The notes under the pieces are model-generated. The model was not told the DNA's origin. It worked only from the letters and a program-made list of their open reading frames with translations, and did not search any database. Below are positions 1 to 9,365 of a stretch of DNA of 64,000 bases, one piece after another. This DNA is from JACKNG01 sp040220855 (GTDB taxonomy: Bacteria; Pseudomonadota; Gammaproteobacteria; Ga0077536). The DNA is taken from contig JAVJVZ010000055.1 of assembly GCA_040220855.1 (NCBI GenBank), positions 1 through 64,000 of the forward strand. The letters run 5' to 3'. The position numbers were made by a program, and so were the translations under genes. Each line of letters starts with the position of its first letter. Position 1 is the stretch's first letter.

Positions 1-830
1 CGGTAGGCCGGGCCGAGTGCTTCGACGCGGTGCTCGGCGTGGGTGCCGACGCGGGCGGCGCGCCAGGTGCGCCCGTCACTGTGCATGAGCACGGGACCCC
101 GCCAGTAGCGATCGCGCACGCGCGGCACCGGTCCGTCGAACTCGACACGAAACGCGATCGCGTCGGACAGGCCGAGGCGCGCGACCTCGCCCAGCGTGAG
201 TTCGTCGGAGAGCCCGGTGACCCCATCGAAGGCATCCTGCGGCAATCCCCACAAGGGGCCCGGCAGACGCGGGAACAACAGGAAGGCGATCATCATCAGC
301 GGCATCGCCTGCGCCGTCATCAGGGTGGCCAGGCGCACGCTGGCACCGCCGCGGCGCCATGCCGGCGGTGTGTTGAACTGCACCAGCACGGCGGTGATGA
401 AGACCACCAGCACGAGCATGTAGACGGCCGTACCCATGGTCTGTGAATAGAAGAAGTTGGTCACGACGAGGAAGTAGCCGAGAAAACTCACCACGTAGTA
501 GTCACGTGCGTTGCGCATCTCGAGCAGCTTGAGGCCGAGCAGCGCGGCGAGCAGCTCGACACCGGCCTCGCGGCCGAGCTGGCCGTGGTAGGCGATGTAG
601 ATGCCGGCGAAGGCGACGATGGCGACGAGCTGCTTGAGTGCCCATAGCAGGGGGTGGGTGCGATCGGGCAGCGGCAGGCGGCCGTACGCGCCGAGCACCC
701 GCCACATCGCTGCGCCGACGAAAGCCAGCGTCAGCAGAACGGGAAATCGCTGCATGTGCGGCACGAGGCCGGCGAGCAGGGCGAGCGCGACCCAGCCGAC
801 CTCGCGCGCGGAGAGCTCCGCGCGCGTCAT
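1..830 (-). CDS. tgpA: TgpA-type transglutaminase-like membrane protein, N-terminal part (partial)
   Basis: The reading frame runs off the left edge of the window, so only the first ~276 residues are present. The ATG at 830 overlaps the TGA of the DUF58 gene (ATGA). The translated part is a multi-pass membrane domain with hydrophobic stretches near residues 10-25, 60-80, 110-150 and 165-190, then the start of a soluble domain containing VRDRYWRGPVL. This matches the DUF3488/TgpA N-terminal region that precedes a periplasmic transglutaminase core. The catalytic Cys-His-Asp part would lie outside the window. MoxR, DUF58 and transglutaminase genes commonly form one operon, thought to act in envelope stress or protein maturation. 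Family assignment is confident; the substrate is unknown. Confidence 0.85.
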   Translation of the reverse strand, partial: MTRAELSAREVGWVALALLAGLVPHMQRFPVLLTLAFVGAAMWRVLGAYGRLPLPDRTHPLLWALKQLVAIVAFAGIYIAYHGQLGREAGVELLAALLGLKLLEMRNARDYYVVSFLGYFLVVTNFFYSQTMGTAVYMLVLVVFITAVLVQFNTPPAWRRGGASVRLATLMTAQAMPLMMIAFLLFPRLPGPLWGLPQDAFDGVTGLSDELTLGEVARLGLSDAIAFRVEFDGPVPRVRDRYWRGPVLMHSDGRTWRAARVGTHAEHRVEALGPAY

Positions 831-1783
831 TCCGCGTACCCGTGGAGCGCGAGCGCGCGCAGGCAGCCGTCGCGATGGCCGGGGCCCTGGCCGAGCGGGA
901 GGTTCGCGTCCGGCAGCGTCAGCGCGTAGCGCGCGCCGAGGCGGTCGGCCTCGAGCACCCAGGCGGTGAGCTGGGACAGCTTGTCCTCGACGTCGGCGAG
1001 TGCCGCCACCGCGCCCCAGTCGAGGCGCAGCTCGGTCGCACCCTGGCCATGGAAGCGCTTCACCATGAGCTCCTGCTCCTTGGCCAGCGTCTTCCAGGCG
1101 ATGGCGCGCATCGGGTCACCGGCGGCATACGCGCGCAGGCCGGCGAACTCGTCGCTCCCGGCGGTCTCGGTGCCGCCCTGGCCGCCCGCCGGTGCCGCTG
1201 CGCCCGGCAGCGGCAGGTTGCCGCGCGGCGCCGGGTAGACCAGGCAGCGCGCATCGGCGTTGAAATAGGCCCAGGCGCGCAAGATGCCGAGCGGATAGGT
1301 GCTCTCGAGGGCCAGCCGTCCGAGCCCGAGCCAGCCACGCCTCGCGGCGGTGAGTGTCACCGGCACCGTGCTCGTGGTGGCGGGGACGAGGTCGAACGGC
1401 GTCGCGTGTGCACTCAGGTAGCGGCGCTCGCCGCGTCCCACGCCACGTGGCCAGCGCTTGAGGGCAAGCGCCAGGCGCGCGCGCGGCGACGCATTGCCGA
1501 GTACGCAGTGGAACACCGCGCTGTCGCCGGCGAACACGGCATCCGCGCGAGCACCATGGAACTCGAGCCCGGCGAGATTGTGATAGGTGTGCAGCATGGC
1601 GACCATGACCAGGCCGCCGAGCAGGAAGGCGAGCAGGTAGCCGAGCGCGTTGTCGTAATTGATCGCACCGAGCAGGATGATCACGAACATCGCGCCGAAG
1701 ATGAAACCGGCGCGGGTGGGGAAGATGTAGACGCGGCGCCGGTCGAGCCGCTGCGTCGCGTCCGCCGCGACGGCGCCGGTCAC
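827..1783 (-). CDS. DUF58 domain-containing membrane protein
   Basis: The product has about 318 residues. I chose the GTG at 1783, which overlaps the TGA of the upstream MoxR gene (GTGA); longer upstream starts would run into moxR. Two hydrophobic segments near residues 20-65 are followed by a soluble region with the DUF58 signature (GSDEFAGLRAYAAGDPMR, then IAWKTLAK), a domain related to vWA folds. Its stop overlaps the TgpA start. DUF58 proteins accompany MoxR AAA+ ATPases and are thought to be their metal-ion-dependent-adhesion-site-like partners. The middle position between MoxR and TgpA is the usual order. The exact role is inferred from context only. Confidence 0.88.
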   Translation of the reverse strand: MTGAVAADATQRLDRRRVYIFPTRAGFIFGAMFVIILLGAINYDNALGYLLAFLLGGLVMVAMLHTYHNLAGLEFHGARADAVFAGDSAVFHCVLGNASPRARLALALKRWPRGVGRGERRYLSAHATPFDLVPATTSTVPVTLTAARRGWLGLGRLALESTYPLGILRAWAYFNADARCLVYPAPRGNLPLPGAAAPAGGQGGTETAGSDEFAGLRAYAAGDPMRAIAWKTLAKEQELMVKRFHGQGATELRLDWGAVAALADVEDKLSQLTAWVLEADRLGARYALTLPDANLPLGQGPGHRDGCLRALALHGYAE

Positions 1784-2736
1784 GGGATGGGCACGGCGTC
1801 GAGCAACTGGCGAGCGATTGCCTCGGCCTGCGCGGCGCGTTCCCCGTGCGTGGCGCACAAGCGGTGGGCAGCGACCGCCGGCAGCACCGCCTGCAGATCG
1901 TCGGGCAGCACGTGACCGCGGCCATCGACCAGCGCCCAGGCGCGCGCCGCGCGCAGCAACGCGAGGCCGGCGCGCGGCGACAGGCCGGAGGCGAAGGCGG
2001 CCGAATCGCGACTGTGCTCGATGAGGTTCTGCAGGTAATCGAGCAGTGCCTCGCTCGCGTGCACCTCCTCGACCTGTGCCTGCAGCTCGAGCAGCGTGGC
2101 GGCATCGAGCACCGGCGCGAGCTCGCCGATGAGACTGCGGCGATCGGCGCCGGTGAGCAGTGCGCGCTCGGCCGCGCGATCGGGATAGCCGAGCGAGATG
2201 CGCATGAGGAAACGATCGAGCTGGGATTCCGGCAGCGGGAAGGTGCCGATCTGCTCGAGCGGATTCTGCGTCGCGATGACGAAGAACGGATGCGGCAGCG
2301 GGTGGGTCTCGTTCTCCACCGTGACCTGGCGCTCCTCCATCGCCTCGAGCAGCGCGCTCTGCGCGCGCGGGGTGGCGCGGTTGATCTCGTCGGCCAGTAC
2401 CACGTGGGTGAAGATCGGTCCCGGGTGGAAGCGGAACGCCCCGGTCTCGCGCTCGTAGACATAGACGCCGGTGACGTCGGCCGGCAGCAGGTCGCTGGTG
2501 AACTGGATGCGCTGGAAGTCGAGCCCGAGGAGGCGCGCGAGGAGGTGCGCGAGGGTGGTCTTGCCGACGCCCGGCATGTCCTCGATGAGCAGGTGGCCGC
2601 GCGCCAGCAGGCAGGTCAGTGCGAGGCGGATCTCGGTGCTCTTGCCGAGCACCACGCGCGAGGCCGCGGCGATCACCGCCTGGATGCGGTTGCGTGATTG
2701 CTCGGCGGCCGGAGCGGCGCGTTGTCTCAGTTCCAT
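1780..2736 (-). CDS. MoxR family AAA+ ATPase
   Basis: The product has 318 residues from the ATG at 2736; an in-frame extension to 2916 would read through sequence upstream of a normal start and is rejected. Walker A is visible as EDMPGVGKTTLA and Walker B as VVLADEINR. The sensor segment is VIATQNPLEQ, and a C-terminal lid domain follows. MoxR ATPases act as chaperone-like machines that assemble or activate vWA/MIDAS partner proteins. The directly coupled DUF58 and TgpA genes are the expected partners. The gene is divergent from sthA, leaving about 200 bp for both promoters. Confidence 0.92.
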   Translation of the reverse strand: MELRQRAAPAAEQSRNRIQAVIAAASRVVLGKSTEIRLALTCLLARGHLLIEDMPGVGKTTLAHLLARLLGLDFQRIQFTSDLLPADVTGVYVYERETGAFRFHPGPIFTHVVLADEINRATPRAQSALLEAMEERQVTVENETHPLPHPFFVIATQNPLEQIGTFPLPESQLDRFLMRISLGYPDRAAERALLTGADRRSLIGELAPVLDAATLLELQAQVEEVHASEALLDYLQNLIEHSRDSAAFASGLSPRAGLALLRAARAWALVDGRGHVLPDDLQAVLPAVAAHRLCATHGERAAQAEAIARQLLDAVPIP

Positions 2737-2939
2737 GTCTCGATCGATGTCCTGCAGTGCAAGGGTAGTGCCATGCCTCCGATGTATCGGCGTCGCCAGG
2801 TGGAACTCGAGCCGGTCACGATTGAAGCATGCCGCGCAGCCGCCGAAAACAGCATAATCGGGCGCGCCCGGCAAGCCCGTGGCGCCCACGCACGCCGGCG
2901 CGGCCCGCGCCATCATCGCACGCGCACAGCGAGGAGCAG

Positions 2940-4331
2940 ATGCACAAGTACGATTTCGTCGTCATCGGCAGCGGTCCGGCCGGCCAGCGCGCCGCCATCC
3001 AGGCGGCGAAGCTCGGTCGCTCGGTCGCGCTCATCGAGCGCTCGTTCAGCATCGGCGGCGCCTGCGTGCACACTGGCACCATTCCCAGCAAGACCCTGCG
3101 CGAGGCCGTGCTCTACCTGACCGGCTGGCGCCAGCGCGGCTTCTACGGCCGCAGCTACCGGGTCAAGGAACGCATCACCGCGGCGGATCTGATGCAGCGC
3201 CTCGACATCACCATCCGCCACGAGATCGAGGTGCTGATGCACAAGCTGCACCGCAACTTCGTCGATACCATCGCGGGCACCGCGCGTTTCGAGAGCCCGC
3301 ACCGCCTGCGCATACAGGTCACCGACGAGGAGTCGCGCGTGATCGAGGCCGAGCGCATTCTCATCGCGACCGGCTCGCGCCCGGCGCGCCCGCCCAACGT
3401 GCCATTCGACAGCCCCAACGTCGTCGACAGCGACAACATCCTCACCATGCCGGCGCTGCCGCGCACGCTGGTGGTGGTCGGTGCCGGCGTGATTGGCGTC
3501 GAGTACGCGTCTATCCTGAGCGCGCTCGATATCGAGGTGACGCTGGTCGACGGCCGCGACCACATGCTCGATTTCCTCGATCGCGAGGTGGTCGACGAGT
3601 TCGCCCACCACCTGCGCGATCGCGGCGTCAGCCTGCGTCTCGGCGAAACCGTCGAGCAGGTCGAGGTGGTCGACGAGAAGTGCGTGGTGGTGCACCTCGC
3701 GAGCGGCAAGCGTGTACGCGCCAACATGGCGCTGTTCGCCGCCGGCCGCCAGAGCAACACCGATCTGCTCGCGCTGGACAAGGCCGGGCTCGACACCGAC
3801 GAGCGTGGCCGCCTGGTGGTCGACGAGCACTTCCGCACGCGCGTGCCGCACATCTATGCCGCCGGCGACGTCATCGGCTTTCCCGCGCTCGCCTCGACCT
3901 CGATGGAACAGGGGCGCCAGGCCGGCGCGCACGCCTTCGATCACCCGGTGCGGCAGAATGCCAACGCGGTATTTCCGTTCGGCATCTACGCCGTACCCGA
4001 GATGAGCGTGGTGGGGCGCACCGAGGAGGAGCTGCGCGCCGCCGGCGTGCCTTACGAAACGGGCACGGCGCGCTTCCGCGAAACCTCGCGCGGCCAGATC
4101 CTCGGCCTGCGCGAGGGGCTGCTCAAGATCCTCGTCCATCTCGAGGACCACACCCTGCTCGGCGTGCACATCGTCGGCGAAGGCGCCACCGAGCTGATCC
4201 ACATCGGGCAGGCCGTGCTTGCCCACCATGGCAAGCTCGATTTCTTCGTCGACGCGGTGTTCAACTACCCGACGCTGGCCGAGACCTACAAGATCGCGGC
4301 GCTCGACTGCTGGAACAAGCTGCGCGCGTGA
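2940..4331 (+). CDS. sthA: Soluble pyridine nucleotide transhydrogenase
   Basis: The product has 463 residues, close to the ~465 of known SthA. The ATG at 2940 follows a GAGGAG ribosome binding site at 2930-2936. The FAD-binding motif is GSGPAGQRAA and the NAD(P)-binding motif is GAGVIGVEYAS; AGDVIGFPALAS is near residue 305. The region equivalent to the redox centre of lipoamide dehydrogenases reads GGACVHTGTIPSK. It keeps only one of the two cysteines, as in E. coli SthA, which separates it from disulfide reductases. The enzyme moves hydride between NADPH and NAD+ in the cytosol, mainly to re-oxidise excess NADPH. It is monocistronic and convergent with pmbA. Confidence 0.93.
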   Translation: MHKYDFVVIGSGPAGQRAAIQAAKLGRSVALIERSFSIGGACVHTGTIPSKTLREAVLYLTGWRQRGFYGRSYRVKERITAADLMQRLDITIRHEIEVLMHKLHRNFVDTIAGTARFESPHRLRIQVTDEESRVIEAERILIATGSRPARPPNVPFDSPNVVDSDNILTMPALPRTLVVVGAGVIGVEYASILSALDIEVTLVDGRDHMLDFLDREVVDEFAHHLRDRGVSLRLGETVEQVEVVDEKCVVVHLASGKRVRANMALFAAGRQSNTDLLALDKAGLDTDERGRLVVDEHFRTRVPHIYAAGDVIGFPALASTSMEQGRQAGAHAFDHPVRQNANAVFPFGIYAVPEMSVVGRTEEELRAAGVPYETGTARFRETSRGQILGLREGLLKILVHLEDHTLLGVHIVGEGATELIHIGQAVLAHHGKLDFFVDAVFNYPTLAETYKIAALDCWNKLRA

Positions 4332-4347
4332 CGCGCGAACGGCGCGT
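4331..4347. terminator. GC-rich hairpin between convergent sthA and pmbA
   Basis: ACGCGC at 4331-4336 and GCGCGT at 4342-4347 form a perfect 6-bp stem with a 5-nt loop, beginning on the last base of sthA. There is no U-tract, so intrinsic termination is only a possibility. Confidence 0.4.
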
Positions 4348-4361
4348 GCCGCGGACGCGGT

Positions 4362-5717
4362 TCAGGTGGCGCTGTCCCCGGCCACGGTCATGCGGTCGAC
4401 GAGGATGGAGCCCGTCTGCACCGCGGCGCTCGGGTCGAGATCGGCACCGACCTCGACGATGCCGAGCAGCATCGTCTTGAGATTGCCGGCGATGGTGATC
4501 TCCTCGACCGGGTGTGCGCGCTCGCCGTGTTCGATGAGGAAACCGCTCGCGCCGCGCGAGTAGTCGCCGGTCACCGCATTGACGCCGAAGCCCATCAGGT
4601 CGGTCACCAGCAGGCCGCGGTCGAGCGCGCCGACCATCTCCTCCAGCGAGCGTGTGCCGGGCGTCAGCAGCAGGTTGTGGGTACCGCCGGCGTTGCCGGT
4701 CGGCGCGCGGCCGAGGCGGCGCGCGGCGTAGGCGCCGAGCAGGTAGGTGGCGAGTCGCCCGCTATCGACGATGGTCTTTTCCCGCGTCGCCACGCCGTCG
4801 TTGTCGAACGGCGCGCTGGCCGCGCCGGCCGGCAGGTACGGGCGCTCCTCGAGCGAGAGCGTGGCCGGCAGTACCTGTTCGTCGAGGGCATCGAGCAGGA
4901 ACGAAGCGCGCCGGTACTGCGCACCACCCGAGATGGCGCCGACCAGGTGGCCGAGCAGGCCGGCGGCGACGCGGTACTCGAAGATCACCGGCAGCGTGGT
5001 GGTGGCGATGCGACGGGCGCCGAGCCGCGCCACCGTGCGCGCGGCCGCGGTACGCCCGATCGACTCGGCCGGCTCGAGCAGCGCCGCGCGGCGGTTGCTC
5101 GAGTACCAGTAGCTGCGCTGCATGCCGGCGTCGTCGGCGCCGATCATCACCGCGCTGATCGAATGCCGGGTGCCGCGGTAGGCGCCGTGGAAGCCATGTG
5201 AATTGGCGTAGGCACGCGTGCCGCGGTAGCAGTTGACGCTGACACCGTCGGACTGGCGGATGCGGCGATCGTGGGCGAGCGCCGCGCGCTCGCATTCGAG
5301 CGCGAGGGCGATCGCGGTCTGTGCATCGATGTCCCACGGATGGTCGAGATCGAGGTCGGGCACGCTGGTCGCGAGATACGCCGGTGCAGCGAGACCGGCG
5401 TGCTCGTCGACCTCGCCGTGCTCGGCAATGCGGCAGGCTGCGGCGACGGTCTCGGCGAGCGCATCGCCGGAGAAATCGGTCGTCGTCGCGCTGCCCTTGC
5501 GACCGCCCCGGTAGACGGTCACGGCGAGCGACTTGTCGCGTTCGTGCTCGACTGTCTCGGCCGCGCCGTCGCGCACTGTCACCGCGAGGCCCTCGCCGGC
5601 CGACACCGCCACCTCGGCGGCGTCGACACCGTGCGCGGTGGCGCGTTCGAGCACTTCGAGCGCGAGGCGATCGAGCGTCTCCGGAGCGTTGTAATCGGTC
5701 GCGAGTGCCTGGTTCAT
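4362..5717 (-). CDS. pmbA: Metalloprotease PmbA (TldD/TldE partner, TldE)
   Basis: The product has 451 residues, the normal PmbA length, from the ATG at 5717. The C-terminal block GVNAVTGDYSRGASGF followed by EEITIAGNLKTM is diagnostic for PmbA/TldE. The TldD-type HExxxH zinc motif is absent, as expected for this subunit. With TldD (not in the window), PmbA forms a heterodimeric protease that processes microcin B17 and CcdA-type peptides and can mature RiPPs. That is of interest because an orphan RiPP precursor lies 16 kb away, although no link is shown. The gene is divergent from uvrD across about 330 bp. Confidence 0.93.
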   Translation of the reverse strand: MNQALATDYNAPETLDRLALEVLERATAHGVDAAEVAVSAGEGLAVTVRDGAAETVEHERDKSLAVTVYRGGRKGSATTTDFSGDALAETVAAACRIAEHGEVDEHAGLAAPAYLATSVPDLDLDHPWDIDAQTAIALALECERAALAHDRRIRQSDGVSVNCYRGTRAYANSHGFHGAYRGTRHSISAVMIGADDAGMQRSYWYSSNRRAALLEPAESIGRTAAARTVARLGARRIATTTLPVIFEYRVAAGLLGHLVGAISGGAQYRRASFLLDALDEQVLPATLSLEERPYLPAGAASAPFDNDGVATREKTIVDSGRLATYLLGAYAARRLGRAPTGNAGGTHNLLLTPGTRSLEEMVGALDRGLLVTDLMGFGVNAVTGDYSRGASGFLIEHGERAHPVEEITIAGNLKTMLLGIVEVGADLDPSAAVQTGSILVDRMTVAGDSAT

Positions 5718-5960
5718 GCGGCTTGTGCTCGTAGTGCTTCTCGAGGGATGCACGCACCGCGCCGTGCCGTATCGCGGCCGGGGTGCGTGGCACCGGTGGA
5801 GGTCGTTGCGCGCGAGCGTAACACAGCGCTGCGTGGTGTCCCGGCGTGCCCGTCGGCGTCGTGCAGCACGCGCGAAACGCCATCGCCGTGCTGCGGCACG
5901 CGCGCCACGTGGGGCGATGCGCGCGCGGCATCACTGCCCGCGGCACCCCGGCGCGATGCT

Positions 5961-5990
5961 TTGAGCCGCCTGTCCGGGCACGGGTACACT
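5961..5990 (+). promoter_or_regulatory. Candidate sigma70 promoter of uvrD
   Basis: TTGAGC (5961-5966) and TACACT (5985-5990) are separated by 18 nt, about 60 nt before the uvrD ATG. The match is moderate. The rest of the 5718-6051 spacer between pmbA and uvrD shows no gene. Confidence 0.45.
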
Positions 5991-6051
5991 ACGCGCTGCT
6001 GTCCGCCCTATCGAGAACGTCCGGCCGCGCGCCGCCGAAGCCCCTCAGCCG

Positions 6052-8226
6052 ATGCAAGATTCGCCCATTCTCGCCCCGCTCAACGCGCGCCAGCGCGAGG
6101 CGGTGGCCTCCGACGCCGCGCGCGTACTGGTGCTCGCCGGCGCCGGCAGTGGCAAGACGCGCGTGCTCGTGCACCGCATCGCCTGGTATCTGGAGACCGG
6201 CCAGGCCTCGCCGCACGGCGTGCTCGCGGTGACCTTCACCAACAAGGCCGCGGCCGAGATGCGCGCGCGCATCGAGCAGCTCACCGGCCAGCCGCCCGGT
6301 GGCATGTGGGTGGGCACCTTCCACAATATCGCCCACCGCATCCTGCGCGCGCACGCGCGCGATGCCGGGCTGCCGGAGAACTTCCAGATCATCGACGCCG
6401 ACGACCAGCAGCGTCTGATCCGGCGCGTCATCCGCGGTCTCGATCTCGACGACGGCGAATGGCCGCCGAAGGAAGCGCAGTGGTTCATCAACGCGCGCAA
6501 GGACGACGGCGAACGTCCCGGCCACATCGACGATTACGGTGACGGCGCGCTGCGCACCCTGATCGACATCTACCAGGCCTACGAGGAAGCCTGCGCGCGC
6601 TCCGGGCTGGTCGATTTCGCCGAGCTGCTGCTGCGCGCACACGAGCTGTGGCAGCAGCACCCGGGGCTGCTGCGCCACTACCAGGAGCGCTTCTGGCACG
6701 TGCTGGTCGACGAGTTCCAGGACACCAACGCCATCCAGTACGCCTGGCTGCGCCAGCTGGTCGGTGACGACGGCAACATCTTCGTCGACGGCGACGACGA
6801 CCAGTCGATTTACAGCTGGCGCGGTGCGCGCGTGGAGAACATGCAGCGTTTCCGCAGTGATTATCCCGATCACGTGCTGGTACGCCTCGAGCAGAACTAT
6901 CGCTCCACCGGCAACATACTCGAGGCAGCCAATACGCTCATTGCCAACAACCCGACGCGCCTCGGCAAGGAGCTGTGGACCGATGGTGCCCGCGGCGAGG
7001 CAATCACCCTCTACGCGGCCTACAACGATCTCGACGAGGCGCGCTTCGTGGTCGATCGCATCGCGCAGTGGCGTGAGCATGGCGGGCGGCTCAGCGAATG
7101 CGCCATCCTCTATCGCACCAGCGCGCAGTCACGCGTGCTCGAAGACGCGCTGCGCCAGGCCGACCTCCCCTACCGCGTCTACGGCGGCTTCCGTTTCTAC
7201 GAGCGCGCCGAGATCAAGGACGCGCTGGCCTACCTGCGCCTCGCCACGTGGCGCGGTGACGACGCCGCCTTCGAGCGCATCGTGAGCGTGCCGCCGCGCG
7301 GCATCGGCCAGCGCAGCCTGGAAGAGGTGCGGCTGGTCGCACGGCGCGAGAGCATCACGCTGTGGGAAGCGGCGCGCCAGCTGGTCGAGCATCGCGCGCT
7401 GGCCGCGCGCGCGGTCGGTGCGCGCGAGCGCTTTCTCGATCTCATCGATCGCATGAGCGTGGCGACCACCGAGCTCGAGCTCGCCGAGATGCTCGAACAG
7501 GTCATCGCGCTGAGCGGGCTGGTCGATCACTATCGCAAGGAGAAGGGCGAGCGCGGCCTCGATCGCATCGACAACCTCGAGGAGCTGGTCAGCGCTGCGC
7601 GCGATTTCGTGCCCGCACCCGAGGACGAGGAAATCCCGCTGCTCGCGGCCTTTCTCTCCCATGCCGCGCTGGAGTCGGGCGAGGGTCAGGCCGACGCCCA
7701 TACCGACAGCGCTCAGCTCATGACGCTGCACTCGGCCAAGGGTCTCGAGTTCCCGCTGGTGTTCCTGGTCGGCGTGGAGGAGGGCCTGTTCCCGCACCAG
7801 CGCTCGGCTAGCGACCCGGTGCAGCTCGAGGAGGAGCGGCGCTTGTGCTACGTCGGCATCACGCGTGCGATGCGCAAGCTCGTCATCACGCATGCCGAGT
7901 CGCGCCGCCTGCACGGCGCCGATTACTATCCGCAGCCCTCCCGCTTCATCCGCGAACTGCCGGCGCACGCCATCGAGGAAGTGCGTCTCGGCGGCCGCGT
8001 CGCCAGTGGTCGCGCCGCGCTGCGCGCCGATCCGATCAGGGCGCGCGGCACTGGCCAGAGCGTGGGCGGGCTCGCGCTAGGCCAGCGCGTCGCTCACCGC
8101 GTGTTCGGCGAGGGCGTGGTGCTCAACTTCGAGGGGCAGGGTGAACATGCCCGCGTGCAGGTCAATTTCGAGGACGGCGGCACCAAGTGGCTGGTGGCCG
8201 CCTACGCGGGGCTGCAGGCGGTGTGA
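6052..8226 (+). CDS. uvrD: DNA helicase II, UvrD
   Basis: The product has 724 residues, the usual UvrD length. All superfamily 1A helicase motifs are visible in order: motif I LAGAGSGKTRVL, Ia VTFTNKAAAEM, II VDEFQDTN, III DDDQSIYSWRGA, IV QNYRST, V TLHSAKGLEFP and VI CYVGITRA. The C-terminus has the UvrD/PcrA Tudor-like tail (RVFGEGVVLNFEGQ). The protein unwinds DNA 3'-5' in nucleotide-excision and mismatch repair and removes RecA or stalled RNA polymerase. The ATG at 6052 begins the usual short N-terminus ahead of motif I. Convergent with the cytochrome gene. Confidence 0.95.
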   Translation: MQDSPILAPLNARQREAVASDAARVLVLAGAGSGKTRVLVHRIAWYLETGQASPHGVLAVTFTNKAAAEMRARIEQLTGQPPGGMWVGTFHNIAHRILRAHARDAGLPENFQIIDADDQQRLIRRVIRGLDLDDGEWPPKEAQWFINARKDDGERPGHIDDYGDGALRTLIDIYQAYEEACARSGLVDFAELLLRAHELWQQHPGLLRHYQERFWHVLVDEFQDTNAIQYAWLRQLVGDDGNIFVDGDDDQSIYSWRGARVENMQRFRSDYPDHVLVRLEQNYRSTGNILEAANTLIANNPTRLGKELWTDGARGEAITLYAAYNDLDEARFVVDRIAQWREHGGRLSECAILYRTSAQSRVLEDALRQADLPYRVYGGFRFYERAEIKDALAYLRLATWRGDDAAFERIVSVPPRGIGQRSLEEVRLVARRESITLWEAARQLVEHRALAARAVGARERFLDLIDRMSVATTELELAEMLEQVIALSGLVDHYRKEKGERGLDRIDNLEELVSAARDFVPAPEDEEIPLLAAFLSHAALESGEGQADAHTDSAQLMTLHSAKGLEFPLVFLVGVEEGLFPHQRSASDPVQLEEERRLCYVGITRAMRKLVITHAESRRLHGADYYPQPSRFIRELPAHAIEEVRLGGRVASGRAALRADPIRARGTGQSVGGLALGQRVAHRVFGEGVVLNFEGQGEHARVQVNFEDGGTKWLVAAYAGLQAV

Positions 8227-8228
8227 GT

Positions 8229-8290
8229 GGCGCGGCGGGGCCGCGCCGAACGAAGGGGAGAGAACGGGGACTCGCGGCGGGCGCCGCGAG
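8229..8290. terminator. Two perfect GC-rich hairpins between uvrD and the cytochrome gene
   Basis: Stem 1 pairs GGCGCGGC (8229-8236) with GCCGCGCC (8240-8247). Stem 2 pairs CTCGCGGC (8271-8278) with GCCGCGAG (8283-8290). Both arms are perfect and loops are 3-4 nt. The hairpins lie in the 77-nt gap between convergent genes and probably serve as bidirectional terminators or transcript 3' barriers; neither has a U-tract. Confidence 0.5.
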
Positions 8291-8303
8291 CCGCACCCGG
8301 TAC

Positions 8304-9284
8304 TTACTGCGACGCCGAGACCATGTAGTCGACGGCGGCCTTGATGTCGTCGTCGGAGAAGTCCGGGCGCCCGCCCTTCGGCGGCATCATGCCGGCATTG
8401 CCCATGAAGCCGTTGATGGCGTTGTGGTAGAGGGTATCGGTGCCCTTGGCGATGCGGTCGCTCCAGGCGGCACTGTCGCCGAGCTTGGGTGCACCGGCCG
8501 CACCCGGGGTATGACAGACGAAGCAGGCGGCGTCGTAGACTTCCTTGCCGCGACCGTCGGCGGCGGCCGTGGCGGTTTCTTCCGCGGCCGGTGCGGCTTC
8601 GCTCGCCGCGGCGCCTTCCGCGGCCGCGGCTTCTGCCGCAGGTGCAGCTTCCGCCGCGCTCTCCTCGCTCGCCGGCGCCGGCTCGTCGGCACTCTCGGCC
8701 GCCGGGGCTTCCTCCGCCGGCGCCGCGGCAGCGCCGCCGCCGTTGCCACCGCCGACCGCGGCCAGCATGTAGTCGACCGCCGCCTTCACTTCGGCGTCGC
8801 TCAGCGCCGGGTTGCCGCCCTTGGCGGGCATCATGCCGGCATCACCGGTGAAACCCCCGATGGCATTGGCGTAGAGCGTCTCGGTGCCCTTCTCGAGGCG
8901 CGCTTCCCAGGCTGCCATGTCACCCTGCTTGGGAGCGCCGGCGATGCCCTGGGCGTGGCACGCGAAGCAGACCTTGTCGTAGGTGGCCTTGCCGACGTCG
9001 CCGCTCTCGGCGGCCGCGGTGGCCGTGTCGGCGGCGGGCGCCGCAGCGCCGCCGCTCTTGCCTGGCGCCTGCTGCGGCGTCTCGACGGTGATCGCCTCGC
9101 CACCGGTGTTCACCTGGCCCATCGGCGCGACGCGCGCGGCGACGCTCTCGCTCGTGTCCTGGGTCTGCTCGAACCCGCGGTTGACGATCTTGGCCAGGAT
9201 GAAGGCCATGACGCCGACCACCGCGAGCCCCACCAGCACCATGGAGAAATTGCGTACGAATACCGCGTCGTCGTGATTGCTCAT
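8304..9284 (-). CDS. Membrane-anchored diheme c5-type cytochrome with duplicated domains
   Basis: The product has 326 residues. One N-terminal transmembrane anchor (about residues 14-34) is followed by two homologous cytochrome c5-like domains. Their heme motifs are CFACH (106-110) and CFVCH (254-258), each followed by a probable axial Met in MMPAKGG (~151) and MMPPKGG (~299). The domains are joined by a long Ala/Glu/Pro-rich low-complexity linker (about 178-243). The second domain repeats the first almost motif for motif (TLYANAI/TLYHNAI), pointing to internal duplication. It probably transfers electrons in the periplasm to a terminal oxidase or reductase; the partner is not evident here. 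A consensus TATAAT lies upstream at 9365-9360. Confidence 0.88.
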   Translation of the reverse strand: MSNHDDAVFVRNFSMVLVGLAVVGVMAFILAKIVNRGFEQTQDTSESVAARVAPMGQVNTGGEAITVETPQQAPGKSGGAAAPAADTATAAAESGDVGKATYDKVCFACHAQGIAGAPKQGDMAAWEARLEKGTETLYANAIGGFTGDAGMMPAKGGNPALSDAEVKAAVDYMLAAVGGGNGGGAAAAPAEEAPAAESADEPAPASEESAAEAAPAAEAAAAEGAAASEAAPAAEETATAAADGRGKEVYDAACFVCHTPGAAGAPKLGDSAAWSDRIAKGTDTLYHNAINGFMGNAGMMPPKGGRPDFSDDDIKAAVDYMVSASQ

Positions 9285-9359
9285 GCTGTGCTCTCGAAGG
9301 AATTCAGATGGATGGGGGCGGCGCGCGAGAAGGCCCCCCGTGCCCCGCGGGCCGCGCGC

Positions 9360-9365
9360 ATTATA
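9360..9365 (-). promoter_or_regulatory. Consensus -10 box upstream of the c5-type cytochrome gene
   Basis: The minus strand reads TATAAT at 9365-9360, 76 nt before the ATG at 9284. No good -35 hexamer is seen at 16-18 nt, so activator dependence is possible. Confidence 0.4.
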
